Shown here: piece by piece, positions 22,295 to 30,759 of the stretch
How the letters are laid out: the number at the start of each line of letters is the position of its first letter
How positions within the stretch are numbered: position 1 is the first letter of the stretch
Assembly: GCF_965363235.1 (NCBI RefSeq)
Contig: NC_134848.1
Span: 59,296,181 to 59,360,180 of the forward strand
DNA from: Mytilus galloprovincialis
Taxonomy: Eukaryota > Mollusca > Bivalvia > Mytilida > Mytilidae
DNA: 64,000 nt
Direction of reading: 5' to 3'
Translations under genes and position numbers: made by a program
Notes under the pieces: model-generated
Database searches by the model: none
What the model was told of the DNA's origin: nothing
Seen by the model: the letters and a program-made list of their open reading frames with translations, nothing else

Positions 22295-22569
22295 AGAAAA
22301 ATTGGTACCGTTAATGTTATTACTACCACTGGGTCGATGCCTCTGCTGGTGGACTGTTAGTCCCCGAGGGTATCACCAGCCCAGTAGCCAGTACTCCGGT
22401 ACTGGCATGAAAATACGGATATTTTGTGTTATTAAGTTTGCTGTTACAAAATGTTAAAAATTATTATAAATTAAGGAATGTATCTCCCTCATGCAAAGCT
22501 CTGATTCCTTTCACGGATTTGGTTATACTTTTTGGAACTTTTGGATTATAGCTCTACATCTTTTATATA

Positions 22570-22882
22570 AGTAGTGTAGTATCACTGAACACCCAAAGCC
22601 CCTTGAGTGTGGGTGCATAATTATAACCCCCACCCCTTTTCAAATGGGGCCATAAATATGAGGGGGTTATAAAATATTGGGGTCAAAGTTTTTTTCTTTT
22701 TAAAAATAAGAGGGGGTTATAAATATTTTGAGGTGAAAGTGTAAGCACTTTATAAATGTTCACTTTTAAACACTCTAATAATACACTGATGCAATGCGAA
22801 CCTTCACACCCTATTTTGAATAACTGTCACTCCTTATAGATTTACACTTAAAAGCATTAGCTACATAAACAGATGTTTTAAC
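22570..22882 (+). repeat. Polinton left terminal inverted repeat
   Basis: About 313 bp, matching 43144-43455 inverted with essentially one homopolymer-length difference. Contains two copies of the AGGGGGTTATAAA motif. Confidence 0.93.
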
Positions 22883-23389
22883 AAACAAAAAGAGATAACT
22901 CTATCTGGTTGCAATGTCAAACGTACTTTCGAAAGAAAGGAGAACTGTAAGTAAATGTTAAAAGAATCCAACATATCTTTCAATTGATGCATGCTTCGGT
23001 TATTTTTAATGATGTACCTTTTTTTATTATTTGAAGGTTCAATTTTTACCAGGAGAAGAAATAAAGAAAACACATCACTTGATAGCTTGGTCCTTTGCAT
23101 ACCGACAAGCAAGGAAAGGTCATTGGATACAGTTTGCAATTGATCACCATCGTTTTAAAAGACGTATTCACACGACTGAGACGATAATTACACCTATTTT
23201 GTCTCTAGAACATAGATTGAAAATATACAACTTAATTACATTTAATATACACCATACACACTATAACCCCAAAAATTTAGAATAATAGTTTTTACCATCA
23301 TTGTGACACTCCCAGTATTTAAATAGTATAAAATCACTGTTAAAAGTTGTTCACGACATCAGTTTTAGTGAAACAAAGTTACTGACAAC
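22883..23389. other. Polinton left non-coding arm
   Basis: AT-rich leader between the terminal repeat and the first gene. An open frame at 23031-23285 has no recognisable features. TATAAAAT at 23327-23334, about 60 bp before the CARD start codon, is a plausible promoter element. Confidence 0.5.
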
Positions 23390-23650
23390 ATGCAGAAAGA
23401 ACACAAAGATTCTCTTCAGCGTAATTACGTGAAATTGGTTAAAGAAACGCCGGTGGATGTTGTAACAGACCATCTATACCAGGCTGGAATACTTACTGAC
23501 GAATTGAAGGAAGATATTTTACAACAGTCGAATTCGTATTCAAAAACTAGACAGCTGATATCTACTATTCAGAGAAGAGGTGCACAAGCATTCGAAAGTT
23601 TTTGCTCTGCTCTTACTTTAGAGGGAAATCAAATCTGGTTAATCTTTTGA
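23390..23650 (+). CDS. CARD-domain protein encoded in the Polinton left arm
   Basis: The 86-residue frame reads as a caspase recruitment domain over nearly its whole length. It has an amphipathic N-terminal helix (LQRNYVKLVKETP), then DHLYQAGILTDELKEDI, then KTRQLISTIQRRGAQAFESF. The ILT and RRG/RGxxAF signatures match adaptors such as RAIDD, where CARDs recruit caspases or inflammasome partners by CARD-CARD contact in the cytosol. Such a domain is not part of the core Polinton gene set, so capture from a host and a role in blunting cell death are inferred. A TATA-like box lies ~60 bp upstream, and the frame overlaps the next one. Confidence 0.72.
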   Translation: MQKEHKDSLQRNYVKLVKETPVDVVTDHLYQAGILTDELKEDILQQSNSYSKTRQLISTIQRRGAQAFESFCSALTLEGNQIWLIF

Positions 23651-24207
23651 AAAGTTCAATAACTGATACTTCAGGAGTGAGCAAAAATCGATGTATGTTA
23701 CCTATAGGTGGAGACATATTTGTTGTTCCTAACGAATGGTGTGATAAATTGTTGATCCATATTCGTAAATACGAGAAAAACTCCACAGGTGCTTATATTC
23801 CAACCAAAAAAGGAATAGCTTTGAATTTACCACAATGGGTGCTTTTGGAAATGTATGCTAGTGACATAGATGATGCTATAGGTCAGATGATTGATGATGT
23901 TGACGGAAATCCCGAAATGACATTTCATCTTGGTAAAGGTGTGTACGTTACTGTGAATAGAATATATCCAACCGTAGACGTGCGACAGCGTTGGATGATT
24001 CCCAATTCAAGCCAAGTTGTTCCAACAAAGAAAGGTATTTCTTTAACATACGATAAGTGGGAAGCTCTTAAAGGAACATTTACTGAAGTAAGACAGGTTG
24101 TACCAGAACTGGAAAACATTGTTCCTTGTATTTTAGGAGAAGATCACCAAGTACAAGAGAGCATGTTAAACTGTTCAAGTTGTAATCCATTCGGGGAAAT
24201 TTTGTAA
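23602..24207 (+). CDS. PC4-like protein with two tandem domains (Polinton)
   Basis: Two related segments each end in the PC4 signature. The first has LLIHIRKYEKN...YIPTKKGIALNLPQW; the second has VDVRQRWM...VVPTKKGISLTYDKWEALK. PC4/p15 proteins bind single-stranded DNA and act as transcription co-activators; the K-K-G-I-x-L-x3-x-W block forms part of the binding face. The first ~25 codons overlap the CARD frame and are not PC4-like, so the true start is uncertain. The neighbour downstream also has a PC4-like tail. A role in element transcription or replication is inferred. Confidence 0.6.
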   Translation: MLCSYFRGKSNLVNLLKSSITDTSGVSKNRCMLPIGGDIFVVPNEWCDKLLIHIRKYEKNSTGAYIPTKKGIALNLPQWVLLEMYASDIDDAIGQMIDDVDGNPEMTFHLGKGVYVTVNRIYPTVDVRQRWMIPNSSQVVPTKKGISLTYDKWEALKGTFTEVRQVVPELENIVPCILGEDHQVQESMLNCSSCNPFGEIL

Positions 24208-24277
24208 ACAGCTGTGTATAAAAGCATTGACTTCGTGTTATATTGTCATTAGGTCTTTTACTCGTTCGGGAAACAAC

Positions 24278-24802
24278 ATGATGTCAAGAACAGTATCATG
24301 TGAGACTGGATTAGTTGATAAAACTGAGATGCCACCTATAACGTTTTCTATGGGAGGTAGAATACCATCTCAGTCAAGTGTGGTTTCAAATATATCGTCA
24401 ATATATGAAAAATACACCATGCATATAAACATTATAAAATGGACTGGAGTCGTTGTTCTACTGGCATTAATGTCTACAAGTTTAGCTTTGACCAGTGGAA
24501 TGATTAAGAATAGTGCGCATTATAACTATACAGACTGTAAAAAGATCAAAGGAGCAGAAGATTATCAGAGCAGTGGAATCAACAACATATCATGTGGATA
24601 TCTAAAACAGTTTGATTTACCAGAACAATATAAAGTGACTATCTGCACCCACCAAAAACAAGTTTGGATAGGTATTCGACATTTCATCGGAAATATAACA
24701 AGTGGCATATTTTTAAACAAAAGACAATGGAATTACCTACTGAGAATAAGATCAACTATTAACCAAGCCTTGAAAAGAGCCGACAATGCGAACAGATCAT
24801 AG
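24278..24802 (+). CDS. Single-pass membrane protein with PC4-like C-terminal half (Polinton)
   Basis: Starting at the ATGATG pair (24278), just downstream of a TATAAAAG box at 24218, gives 174 residues. A hydrophobic segment (WTGVVVLLALMSTSLALTSG, near residues 54-73) would span a membrane. The part after it has two N-glycosylation-type sites and Cys residues, then a region resembling the PC4 tail of its neighbour (IGIRHFIGN...FLNKRQWNYLL). A membrane anchor on a PC4-like fold is odd; it could be a virion or cell-surface protein that reused the fold. Function unknown. Confidence 0.5.
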   Translation: MMSRTVSCETGLVDKTEMPPITFSMGGRIPSQSSVVSNISSIYEKYTMHINIIKWTGVVVLLALMSTSLALTSGMIKNSAHYNYTDCKKIKGAEDYQSSGINNISCGYLKQFDLPEQYKVTICTHQKQVWIGIRHFIGNITSGIFLNKRQWNYLLRIRSTINQALKRADNANRS

Positions 24803-25127
24803 ACAACAGCAATTATTTATACATATATTAGTTTTTGGTTTAAAAAATAAACTTATCTAGAATATGTATCAAGTCTTTTTTGTTTTTTTTTTTTGTTTTG
24901 TTTTTTTTGTTTTACTGTGTATAAACACAAGAAATCAAAATCATTCTGAACGGTTTTCATGCATATAGCAGTAAATATCATAATGCCGCATTGGAAGTAA
25001 TTCTCAATAATGGCTAAAAAACGAAAAATGACTCACACACACACACACACACAATCCGCAATCAATTAACATTTGAAGAACAAATGTGTTTAAATATCCA
25101 ACTTACTTTAAAATATCTTTAGTCAGA
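24803..25127. other. Polinton spacer with T/G-rich and CA repeats
   Basis: Polyadenylation-type AATAAA near 24846, then a T-rich tract (24874-24915) and a (CA)n microsatellite at 25032-25052. No gene. Confidence 0.6.
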
Positions 25128-26293
25128 ATGAGTTCATTAAACTATGAGGACTACTTACACAAAATATGGTATGATCTAAAACATCCGGCATCATTTACAG
25201 GTCCTGATAAACTGTATCGCATAGTAAAAAAAGATGGAAAATTTAAAATAGGAAGACATAAAATAAGGCAATGGTTACAGGATCAGGACTCGTACAGTTT
25301 ATCCAGAAATACAGTGCGTAAGTTCAGAAGAAGTAGATATGTTGTCAACACGATAGACAGTTTATGGGAAATAGATTTGGCTCAATTTGATAGCTTTCAG
25401 AGTGAAAATTTAGGTGTGAAGTATTTGTTGTTTGTTATTGACGTCTTCTCAAAACATTTGTGGATAGAAAGCCTGAAAGATAAAACACATAAAAGTGTGC
25501 TGAAAGCTTTAAAAAAAATTCTATCTGGAAGCCGAAGACCAACCTCTATCCGTTCTGATTTAGGTAAAGAGTTTGTCAATAAGTATGTACGCGGTTATCT
25601 TTCAAAAGAAGGGATAAACACATACTATTCTCAAAATGAAACCAAGTCAGCTGTTGTGGAGCGAAGTATCAGAAGTATTAAAACAATCATGTACACATAT
25701 TTCAGACACAAACAAACGTATAAATACATTGACGTTATACAGGATATGGTGGCGAGTTATAATAAAAGACCGCATCGTTCACTAGGTGGATATACCCCGT
25801 CCGAAGTGAACAAACAAAACGCAGATGAAGTTCGACTGAGTGCATATTTTGCCCGAAACACTAGCAAAAAAAAAATGAAAAGAAGAGAACTAAAGATGAG
25901 CAAACAATGTCATCAAAGGGAAAAAAGAAACCAGACAACAGCTTCAAATACAGAGTTAATGATCTGGTCAGGATTACATTTAAACGTCATCCGTTTCAGA
26001 GAGGGTATCAACAGAAATGGACAGAAGAGCTCTTTAAAATTCGACGTCGATATTACCGAGATCGTTTGCCCACTTACTTACTCAAAGATTTGTTAAATGA
26101 AAACATACTTGGTTCCTTCCATCATCCAGAACTTCAGAAGGTTAGAAAAGACGAGAAAAACACGATATGGAAAATCGAAAAAATATTAAGAAAGCGGAAA
26201 CAGAATGGGATTAATCAAGCTTTGGTACGTTGGCTTGGCTACCCCAAAAAATTTGACGCTTGGTTACCGATGTCTGATATTCAAAACGAATAA
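25086..26293 (+). pseudogene. Polinton integrase (retroviral-type DDE with chromodomain), broken
   Basis: The core has the Polinton integrase N-terminal motif (FTGPDKLY...WLQDQDSYSLSR), then a catalytic triad of D97 (WEIDLAQF), D158 (IRSDLGKEF) and E192 (AVVERS), counted from the upstream ATG. A chromodomain-like part follows (TIWKIEKILRKRK...VRWLGYP...AWLPMSDI), usual for Polinton integrases. The enzyme inserts the element into DNA with a 6-bp target duplication. As it stands the gene is broken, by about one break; otherwise it is well preserved, in keeping with a recent insertion. Confidence 0.85.
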
Positions 26294-26332
26294 GTAGTTT
26301 CAAATCTTTGTTTTTCTTCATTCGGTGCCAAG

Positions 26333-26797
26333 ATGAGTATACGCATGGTTCTTAAATCAACAGATGGAAATCTTCTTTTTGAAAACAACACAGCATGTAA
26401 CTTTACAATACAACTGGATAGACAAATAGATCTAACAGGATATTGGATGGTGGGGTTGACAGAAATAAGTATCACGTATAAAGATACTTCGAAGCACATA
26501 GAGGATATCTACGTTTATTCAAACATCTGTGAAGAGAGTTTTGTGGGGTCCTCAGAGAAACCCCTTCTTCGAAAAGTTTACATAAAGAAAGAAACAACGG
26601 AGCAATATACTGTAAACAAACAGAAACACTATAAAACAAACTTAATATTTGGCGTCCCCTATTTTGTCCCTGTACGTCTAGGGCGACTGAACCAAATCCA
26701 TATCTATATAACTGATGAAATTGGACAACCGAGCTCATTCATCAACAAGAACTGCTGCGTGACACTTCATTTAAAAAAGTATCCGTTTCTGCAGTAA
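26333..26797 (+). CDS. Polinton minor capsid (penton-type, single jelly-roll) protein
   Basis: A 154-residue protein placed directly upstream of the basic protein and major capsid genes. The beta-rich pattern ACNFTIQLDRQIDLTGYWMVGLTEI, then IYVYSNIC, matches the start of Polinton penton-like proteins, which are predicted to form capsid vertices. Length suits a single jelly-roll. It ends in TAATG, sharing the A with the next start codon. Family call by pattern and position; structure not verified. Confidence 0.65.
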   Translation: MSIRMVLKSTDGNLLFENNTACNFTIQLDRQIDLTGYWMVGLTEISITYKDTSKHIEDIYVYSNICEESFVGSSEKPLLRKVYIKKETTEQYTVNKQKHYKTNLIFGVPYFVPVRLGRLNQIHIYITDEIGQPSSFINKNCCVTLHLKKYPFLQ

Positions 26798-27267
26798 TGT
26801 TCAATTCACCGTACGTAAGCGATGTACTAGCTTGGGAAGAATCAATAAAAAAAGCGAGTAATCGAAAGAAGCGTGTAAACAATCAGTCAGGAGGCGGTTT
26901 ATCGAAACGTTACAGTAGGAAACGTCGGTTTGTTTTTCCGAAAAATAAATTACCGACAAACGAACCTAAAGTAGAACTGGTGGCTTCAACTGTTGCAATT
27001 GAGGACCGCGCAGAATCGGAACTAAAACACCAAAAGCAAGACAAAACTCCGTACATTGGAAGGAAAAAGTCAAGTTCAATGTCCAAGGGTATAAAAGGAA
27101 AAAACTCAAAAAAACAAAGCATTTCAATCGTCAACTCAAAAGGAGTAAGAGCACAGAAAAGCTCTAAGAAAAAAAAAACTCTCGGGAAGAGGAGAAAACA
27201 AAACAGAGTTCGCAGATTAGATTTCAACACAACCCCATCCATTTTCGATAGAGTAAAGACAAAATAA
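26797..27267 (+). CDS. Lys/Arg-rich Polinton protein, possible core/virion component
   Basis: 156 residues, extremely basic and low in complexity (ASNRKKRVNN, YSRKRRF, SKKKKTLGKRRKQNRVRR). It starts and ends with stop-start overlaps with its neighbours, the capsid genes. Basic composition and position between two capsid genes suggest a nucleic-acid-binding virion protein like adenoviral core proteins, but no sequence motif proves it. Confidence 0.55.
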   Translation: MFNSPYVSDVLAWEESIKKASNRKKRVNNQSGGGLSKRYSRKRRFVFPKNKLPTNEPKVELVASTVAIEDRAESELKHQKQDKTPYIGRKKSSSMSKGIKGKNSKKQSISIVNSKGVRAQKSSKKKKTLGKRRKQNRVRRLDFNTTPSIFDRVKTK

Positions 27268-28586
27268 TGGCTTATTTGAACGATGAAAACACAGACATTA
27301 ACATACCAATGGAGCTAGATTTATTCGATGAACCTAAAAATCAAGTAGCGATCGACAGGATTTTTTATTCAGAAACAAGACCGCTTTCTAACTTTACATC
27401 ATCAGATGCTTCTACAGTTGAATTTTTCATTTCTGGACAAGGTCCTGAATACATGGATTTGAGACGGAGTAGACTGTACGTTCGTGCAAAGATCGTCAAA
27501 GGTGATGGTAGTGCCTTTGATGACACGGATACGACAAGTATTGTTAATTTACCACTCCAAGCCATGTGGTCACAAATCGATGTGTATATGAACAATAAAC
27601 TTGTCTCCGTAAGCACTTCAAACTACCCTTGGAAAGCTTACCTTAAGACGATTTTGAACAGTGGTTCAGACGAGCAGAAATCACAACTCCAGTCACAGCT
27701 TTTTATGAAAGATATCGGCAATTTAGCTTCTACAGATGGGAAATCAGGAGCAAACACAGGTCTAGTCCTTCGTCGAGATTTTATCAAGGCAAGCAGAGAA
27801 TTCGAAATGGAAGGACCGCTTTTTGAAGATATATTTTCATTAGACCATCATTTAATTCAAGGTGTTGACCTCTCGATTAAGTTGTATCGTACTACCAATC
27901 CGTTTTTTGTCATATCAGGTGAAGATGGTGCTGCCTACAAGTTAGAGCTATTAGACTGTGTTTACAAGGCCTGTAAAATTAAAGTCGATCCTGGTATCCT
28001 CGTTAATCATATGAAACAGATCGAAATAAAACCTGTACGCTACTATTTCCAACGTACTGAAGTCAAAAGGAACACCATCAACAAATCCTCAAGTGAGTTC
28101 ATTTGGGACAATCTATTTACCATTCGCCCTAGTACTCTGGTGGTTGGTTTAATATCACAAGATAGCGGTAACGGTTCTTATGGGACAAATCCGTTCTTTT
28201 TTAATCACTACAACGCCACTGACGTAGGTCTATATGTCAATGGAGAGAGCGTTCCGTCAAGACCCTTAAAACTGGACTTTGGAGATAATCGACAATATGC
28301 AGTGGCATACACTAATTTATTTGAAGCCTGTGAAAAGTTAAATAAAGATGCCGGACTTACCATTTCCAGAGAAGATTTTGGTAAGGGTTACACCTTATAT
28401 GCTTTCCAATTGGACCCAAGCGGATTGGGAGATGACTATATAAACTTGGTTAAACATGGAAATGTGAGACTTGAAATGAAATTCAGTACTGCACTTCCTA
28501 CAGCCGTTACCTGTATTGCCTTCGGAGTATTTGGTTCGTTTCTGGAAATAGACAAATCACGTAACGTTCGTTACGTGCAATCATGA
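27267..28586 (+). CDS. Polinton major capsid protein (double jelly-roll)
   Basis: A 439-residue protein with the opening characteristic of Polinton major capsids: a short acidic N terminus, then DRIFYSETRPLSNFTSSDAS and the GPEYMDLRRSRLYVRAKI strand. Further beta-rich repeats run to the C-terminal MKFSTALPTAVTCIAFGVFG. Size and order fit the double jelly-roll capsid family shared with adenoviruses and adintoviruses. Adjacent to the minor capsid, protease and ATPase genes, together the virion-assembly block. The frame is open throughout. Confidence 0.82.
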   Translation: MAYLNDENTDINIPMELDLFDEPKNQVAIDRIFYSETRPLSNFTSSDASTVEFFISGQGPEYMDLRRSRLYVRAKIVKGDGSAFDDTDTTSIVNLPLQAMWSQIDVYMNNKLVSVSTSNYPWKAYLKTILNSGSDEQKSQLQSQLFMKDIGNLASTDGKSGANTGLVLRRDFIKASREFEMEGPLFEDIFSLDHHLIQGVDLSIKLYRTTNPFFVISGEDGAAYKLELLDCVYKACKIKVDPGILVNHMKQIEIKPVRYYFQRTEVKRNTINKSSSEFIWDNLFTIRPSTLVVGLISQDSGNGSYGTNPFFFNHYNATDVGLYVNGESVPSRPLKLDFGDNRQYAVAYTNLFEACEKLNKDAGLTISREDFGKGYTLYAFQLDPSGLGDDYINLVKHGNVRLEMKFSTALPTAVTCIAFGVFGSFLEIDKSRNVRYVQS

Positions 28587-29053
28587 ATGGATACGAGTTA
28601 GAATGTGCCATCAGATCAAATCCGTGTTTACAAAATTTAGTGAAAGGAGTGTATGCTAGAAACAGCTTACCAACGGATGATATGACACAGTACCCTAGTG
28701 CCTATATCGTTAACAGCGACAGCGCCGATCGACCAGGAGAACATTGGTTAGGCATCGTGTTCAAGAACAAATCTGAAGGGATGTTTTTTGATAGTTTCGG
28801 GAACCCGCCAGAATATTATGGTGAAGAATTAAATCTCTTTTTGAACTCTAACGTGAGAAAGTACGAATGTTTTAATGTTCAAGTGCAGTCGAAGAACTCT
28901 TCTCACTGTGGTTTGTTTGTTTTAACTTTTTTAATGTTGATTGTATGTTTAAATTATTCATTAGAAGATATTGCATGTTTTTTTCATTCAGATGATGATG
29001 TTAACGACCGTATTGTTCTTAATTTTGTTAATACGTATTTTAGTTTTTGTTAA
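28583..29053 (+). CDS. Polinton adenain-type cysteine protease
   Basis: 156 residues with the triad order of adenovirus proteases: H54 (EHWLGIVF), D70 (FFDSFGNPP), Q102 (QVQSKNSS) and C109 (SHCGLFVLTF). It would process capsid precursors during maturation. The start codon overlaps the major capsid stop (ATGA). Length is somewhat short for the family but includes all four catalytic positions. Confidence 0.85.
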   Translation: MNGYELECAIRSNPCLQNLVKGVYARNSLPTDDMTQYPSAYIVNSDSADRPGEHWLGIVFKNKSEGMFFDSFGNPPEYYGEELNLFLNSNVRKYECFNVQVQSKNSSHCGLFVLTFLMLIVCLNYSLEDIACFFHSDDDVNDRIVLNFVNTYFSFC

Positions 29054-29132
29054 TAAAATATAGAGTCATTTTTCACAGTATTTAATTGTCTCTCCTCAAA
29101 CCTATCCTCGCACACATACTTTAGACACCGTC

Positions 29133-29801
29133 ATGGAAACGTCGACAACGCTTCTACCTTTCCAAAGTCCATGCACTTGTATGGTATCGGGTGCAACGCA
29201 AAGTGGGAAAACAACTTTTGTTATGAAACTACTAAAACATTCATCAACCATGTTCAAGATACCTCCGGTGAGAATCGTCTATTGTTATACTGAGTTTCAA
29301 CCTACTTTAGAACAAGCTGAAAATACAATACCCAATTTCGACTTGCACGAGGGGTTACCATCTCGAAGTGATCTCATTGAATGGACAAACCCTGAGAAGC
29401 ACACGGTCATTGTTCTTGATGACATGATGAGATTAATAAGCAAAAGCGACGACGCTTTACATCTGGTTACGGTTCTATCGCACCATCGAAACTGTTCTGT
29501 GATTTACATCACACAAAACCTGTTTGAAAAAGGAACACATTTTAGATCCATAAGTTTAAATATTCATATATTCGTCCTGATGGCTAATAACAGGGATAAA
29601 AAACAACTCCTTGCCTTTGCAAGTCAGGCTTTTCCAGGTGAAGTGAATTATTTCAAAGAGGCGTACGAAAAAGCTATTAGCTCTGTTTCAATTGGTGGAT
29701 ATCTCATATGTGACTTATCACCGTATACGGATAAAAGGTATCGGTTACGAACGTCGATCTTCCCATCTGATGACGTCACAGTAGTGTATACACCAAACTG
29801 A
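29133..29801 (+). CDS. Polinton packaging ATPase (FtsK/HerA-A32 type)
   Basis: 222 residues. Walker A GATQSGKT (residues 20-27) and Walker B TVIVLDDMM (91-99) are intact, followed by the SVIYITQNLF sensor-like strand and the HIFVLMANNRDKKQL block seen in A32-like ATPases. It would drive DNA into capsids. Its own start lies ~80 bp after the protease stop. Confidence 0.87.
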   Translation: METSTTLLPFQSPCTCMVSGATQSGKTTFVMKLLKHSSTMFKIPPVRIVYCYTEFQPTLEQAENTIPNFDLHEGLPSRSDLIEWTNPEKHTVIVLDDMMRLISKSDDALHLVTVLSHHRNCSVIYITQNLFEKGTHFRSISLNIHIFVLMANNRDKKQLLAFASQAFPGEVNYFKEAYEKAISSVSIGGYLICDLSPYTDKRYRLRTSIFPSDDVTVVYTPN

Positions 29802-29845
29802 ATAAAAGTAGAGAACACTACCACATGACATCATTGCGTTAGAAA

Positions 29846-30163
29846 ATGTCACTCAGAATCAGATCATACAGTACATTTCTTATTTTTTTGTATCATGCCG
29901 AATCCCGACAACGTAAAGTGTTGATTCAGTCTGCAACGAATGAGCAAATCGATATTTTATCGGAAATAGCATTGAATATTTACAGAGGTGTTTTGCATAT
30001 GAGTCCTCATCATATAAGAAAACTCCGACCTTACCAGTTGAACATTCGTGCCCTGTGTTCCCGATCGATTGCACACAGGCGAAAAAGGAATATTTTGGTG
30101 AGACATCCGATTCTGATAGCACTCTTGATCAAACCAATTTTGCCCCTGGTGAACGAACAGTAA
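29846..30163 (+). CDS. Small conserved Polinton protein (helical)
   Basis: 105 residues. The core QRKVLIQSATNEQIDILSEI, then ALNIYRGV...IRKLRPYQLNIRALCSR, followed by a hydrophobic/basic tail, recalls a short helical protein found in many Polintons and adintovirus-like elements downstream of the ATPase. Its biochemical role is unknown to me. The stop overlaps the next start as TAATG. Confidence 0.55.
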   Translation: MSLRIRSYSTFLIFLYHAESRQRKVLIQSATNEQIDILSEIALNIYRGVLHMSPHHIRKLRPYQLNIRALCSRSIAHRRKRNILVRHPILIALLIKPILPLVNEQ

Positions 30164-30687
30164 TGGCCCAGGAACTCATGCTGATATCAAAGGAACGCTA
30201 TGATCGTTTAATGAAACAGACATCCCTAACGAACAAGAAAGACACAGATGGGAAAAAAATGGATCAAGATACCAACGAAGGGGAAAAAAACGATAGTACG
30301 TTGCTGTCAATGATAGTACATTCTATACCTAAAAGGATGAACAAACGTGCTGTGGAACTTTACAAGTTCATTGTGGCTCAAGATCAAAACGAGCTGAGTC
30401 ATAACGGGCAAGGTGAATTGGTCGTTAATGGAGAATGCATTAAGGGGTCACACATTATTGATCTCATTCGCCATTCTGTGTGTCCTGGGGAAAACACGCC
30501 AATTGGTGACAAAACGTTCAAAGACATTTTAGAAAAACTACATGTACCTAAAAGGTTAATAACAGGAAAAAGAAAGTGTCAATTCAAACAATCAGGTGGA
30601 CTGTTCGTTAAGAGAAGAGGAGGAAGGCGTGACGTTGTACCCGGCATGCGAAATACGAACGAAAAGAAACACTGGTTAAAATATTGA
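30163..30687 (+). CDS. Small conserved Polinton protein with basic tail
   Basis: I start it at the ATG at 30163 (MAQELMLISKERYDRLM), because that codon overlaps the previous stop and the text from there has the LISKERYDRL opening usual for this Polinton protein. The frame stays open 36 codons upstream. A C-terminal region with IKGSHIIDLIRHSV and a Lys/Arg-rich end (KRRGGRRDVV) follows. AATAAA at 30724 ends the rightward block. Role unknown, probably virion-related. Confidence 0.55.
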   Translation: MAQELMLISKERYDRLMKQTSLTNKKDTDGKKMDQDTNEGEKNDSTLLSMIVHSIPKRMNKRAVELYKFIVAQDQNELSHNGQGELVVNGECIKGSHIIDLIRHSVCPGENTPIGDKTFKDILEKLHVPKRLITGKRKCQFKQSGGLFVKRRGGRRDVVPGMRNTNEKKHWLKY

Positions 30688-30723
30688 ATTTATTTGTTTT
30701 GACAAACACTATCTACATTTCTC

Positions 30724-30729
30724 AATAAA
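30724..30729 (+). terminator. Polyadenylation signal of the rightward block
   Basis: AATAAA 37 bp after the last stop. The polymerase gene converges on the same short interval from the right. Confidence 0.5.
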
Positions 30730-30759
30730 TTGTGGTAAAACAAAAATGTCTCTCTTTAA

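Larger units (their letters stand above)
21811..22569 (+). repeat. Tandem 349-bp hammerhead units (subfamily B), left part
   Basis: Units start at CACGGATTTGGCTATAC near 21814, 22163 and 22512, an exact 349-bp period, and are almost identical to each other. Each full unit has a hammerhead module and the CCACTGGGTCGATGCC/hairpin module. The third unit is interrupted after CTTTTATATA by the Polinton and resumes at 43456. Tandem, head-to-tail, non-coding units with a ribozyme each are the layout of retrozyme-like elements. Confidence 0.88.

Noticed and set aside
21718-22457. Repeated frames of 61-97 codons, possible small gene family
   Set aside because: They are read-throughs of the 349-bp ribozyme units, which are structured non-coding repeats.
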